Positions 63,723 to 64,000 of a stretch of DNA of 64,000 nt are shown piece by piece. The notes beneath the pieces are model-generated. The model saw only the letters and a list, made by a program, of their open reading frames with translations, ran no database searches and had not been told where the DNA came from. The first letter of the stretch is position 1, and each line of letters starts with the position of its first letter. A program made the translations under genes and the position numbers. Source of the DNA: Qipengyuania huizhouensis (lineage in GTDB: Bacteria > Pseudomonadota > Alphaproteobacteria > Sphingomonadales > Sphingomonadaceae); assembly GCF_019711635.1 (NCBI RefSeq), contig NZ_JAIGNT010000002.1, positions 268,649-332,648 on the forward strand. The letters are read 5' to 3'.

Positions 63723-64000
63723 CAGGTAGCAGCGGGCGGTTCCGGATTCGAACCAGTCGTTATCCCAGCGAAAGCCAGGGTGACGAGCGGACACGTCAAA
63801 ACATCCGGCGGCGAGCCCGGACCTAACGCCGTGGGAAGCACCTGCGCTCAAGCAGCCCGAAGGGCGATAGCGCAGATAAAGAGCACCCGCGCTCAAGCAG
63901 CCCGAAGGGCGGTAGCGCAGGATAAACAGATCACGCGGCCGGGCGAACCTTGCGCGAGGCGAGGCGTAGCTCCCGAGAGCGAGAATGACGGGGACCTTTT
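63723..64000. other. Intergenic end of the window with repeats
   Basis: No gene is supported. It holds the tandem repeat described separately, and a sequence around 63763-63780 (CCCAGCGAAAGCCAGGG) of a palindrome class frequent in sphingomonads. Confidence 0.6.
63837..63926. repeat. Tandem pair of palindromic (REP-like) repeats
   Basis: Two 44-45 bp copies (63837-63880, 63882-63926) differ at about three positions. Each holds nested pairs TGCGCT/AGCGCA (CGCGCT in copy 2) around GCCC-GAA-GGGC, able to fold as a hairpin. Confidence 0.8.

Noticed and set aside
63760..64000. Insertion-sequence end or attachment site
   Set aside because: Only short palindromic repeats are seen; no transposase fragment, no target duplication and no tRNA.

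Overview
The window is a high-GC alphaproteobacterial chromosome segment. Gene content and protein style point to Sphingomonadales, most likely Erythrobacteraceae (Erythrobacter/Qipengyuania-like): a DUF4167 gene after prfA-prmC, acyl-CoA dehydrogenase and CoA-transferase clusters, a Caulobacter-type tad/cpa pilus locus, and dispersed CTTCGACAAGCTCAG palindromes. This is a judgement from gene content, not from a database comparison. No rRNA, tRNA, CRISPR array, phage or insertion sequence was seen.

1-6.5 kb is housekeeping on the + strand: the end of hisS, then prfA, prmC, a DUF4167 gene with a structured leader and TTG start, lnt, and metK with a candidate palindromic operator. 6.5-11 kb is on the - strand: a GbsR/MarR-type regulator and a small membrane protein, both preceded by the same 20-bp palindrome design, then an operon encoding a two-subunit CoA-transferase whose subunit genes are split by a lipoprotein acid phosphatase, plus a family III CoA-transferase. 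11-31 kb is mixed: a possible small RNA or attenuator, a Cdc48/p97-type AAA ATPase, an MscS channel, a CHASE3 histidine kinase, polA, an acidic lipoprotein, a beta-lactamase-fold hydrolase, a host-attachment-family protein, a phosphotransferase/acyl-CoA dehydrogenase pair, a DUF305-LVIVD fusion, groESL under CIRCE control, a second MscS channel, a MATE transporter and a PilZ-XRE fusion regulator.

31.8-63.7 kb is a continuous surface-attachment island. On the - strand is a full tad/cpa (Flp type IVc pilus) locus, from the Flp pilin at 43.9 kb down to the prepilin peptidase and an orphan membrane protein. Diverging from it across an 852-bp control region rich in repeats is a type I secretion module: a 3,557-residue repeat adhesin, an OmpA-like protein, a TolC-like outer-membrane channel, a LapB-type ABC transporter, a SleB-type cell-wall hydrolase and an HlyD adaptor. 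Facing its end is a LapG-like cysteine protease gene. The adhesin carries a PAAG double-alanine motif at residues 115-118, and the protease has the Cys/His/Asp triad with the Asp-Cys-Glu calcium motif. The simplest reading is a LapA/LapG-like system in which the adhesin is held in the outer membrane and released by periplasmic proteolysis, with a wall hydrolase and a peptidoglycan-binding protein built into the secretion operon. This is the most interesting system in the window. The window closes with a PagL-like lipid A deacylase gene and a tandem pair of palindromic repeats.
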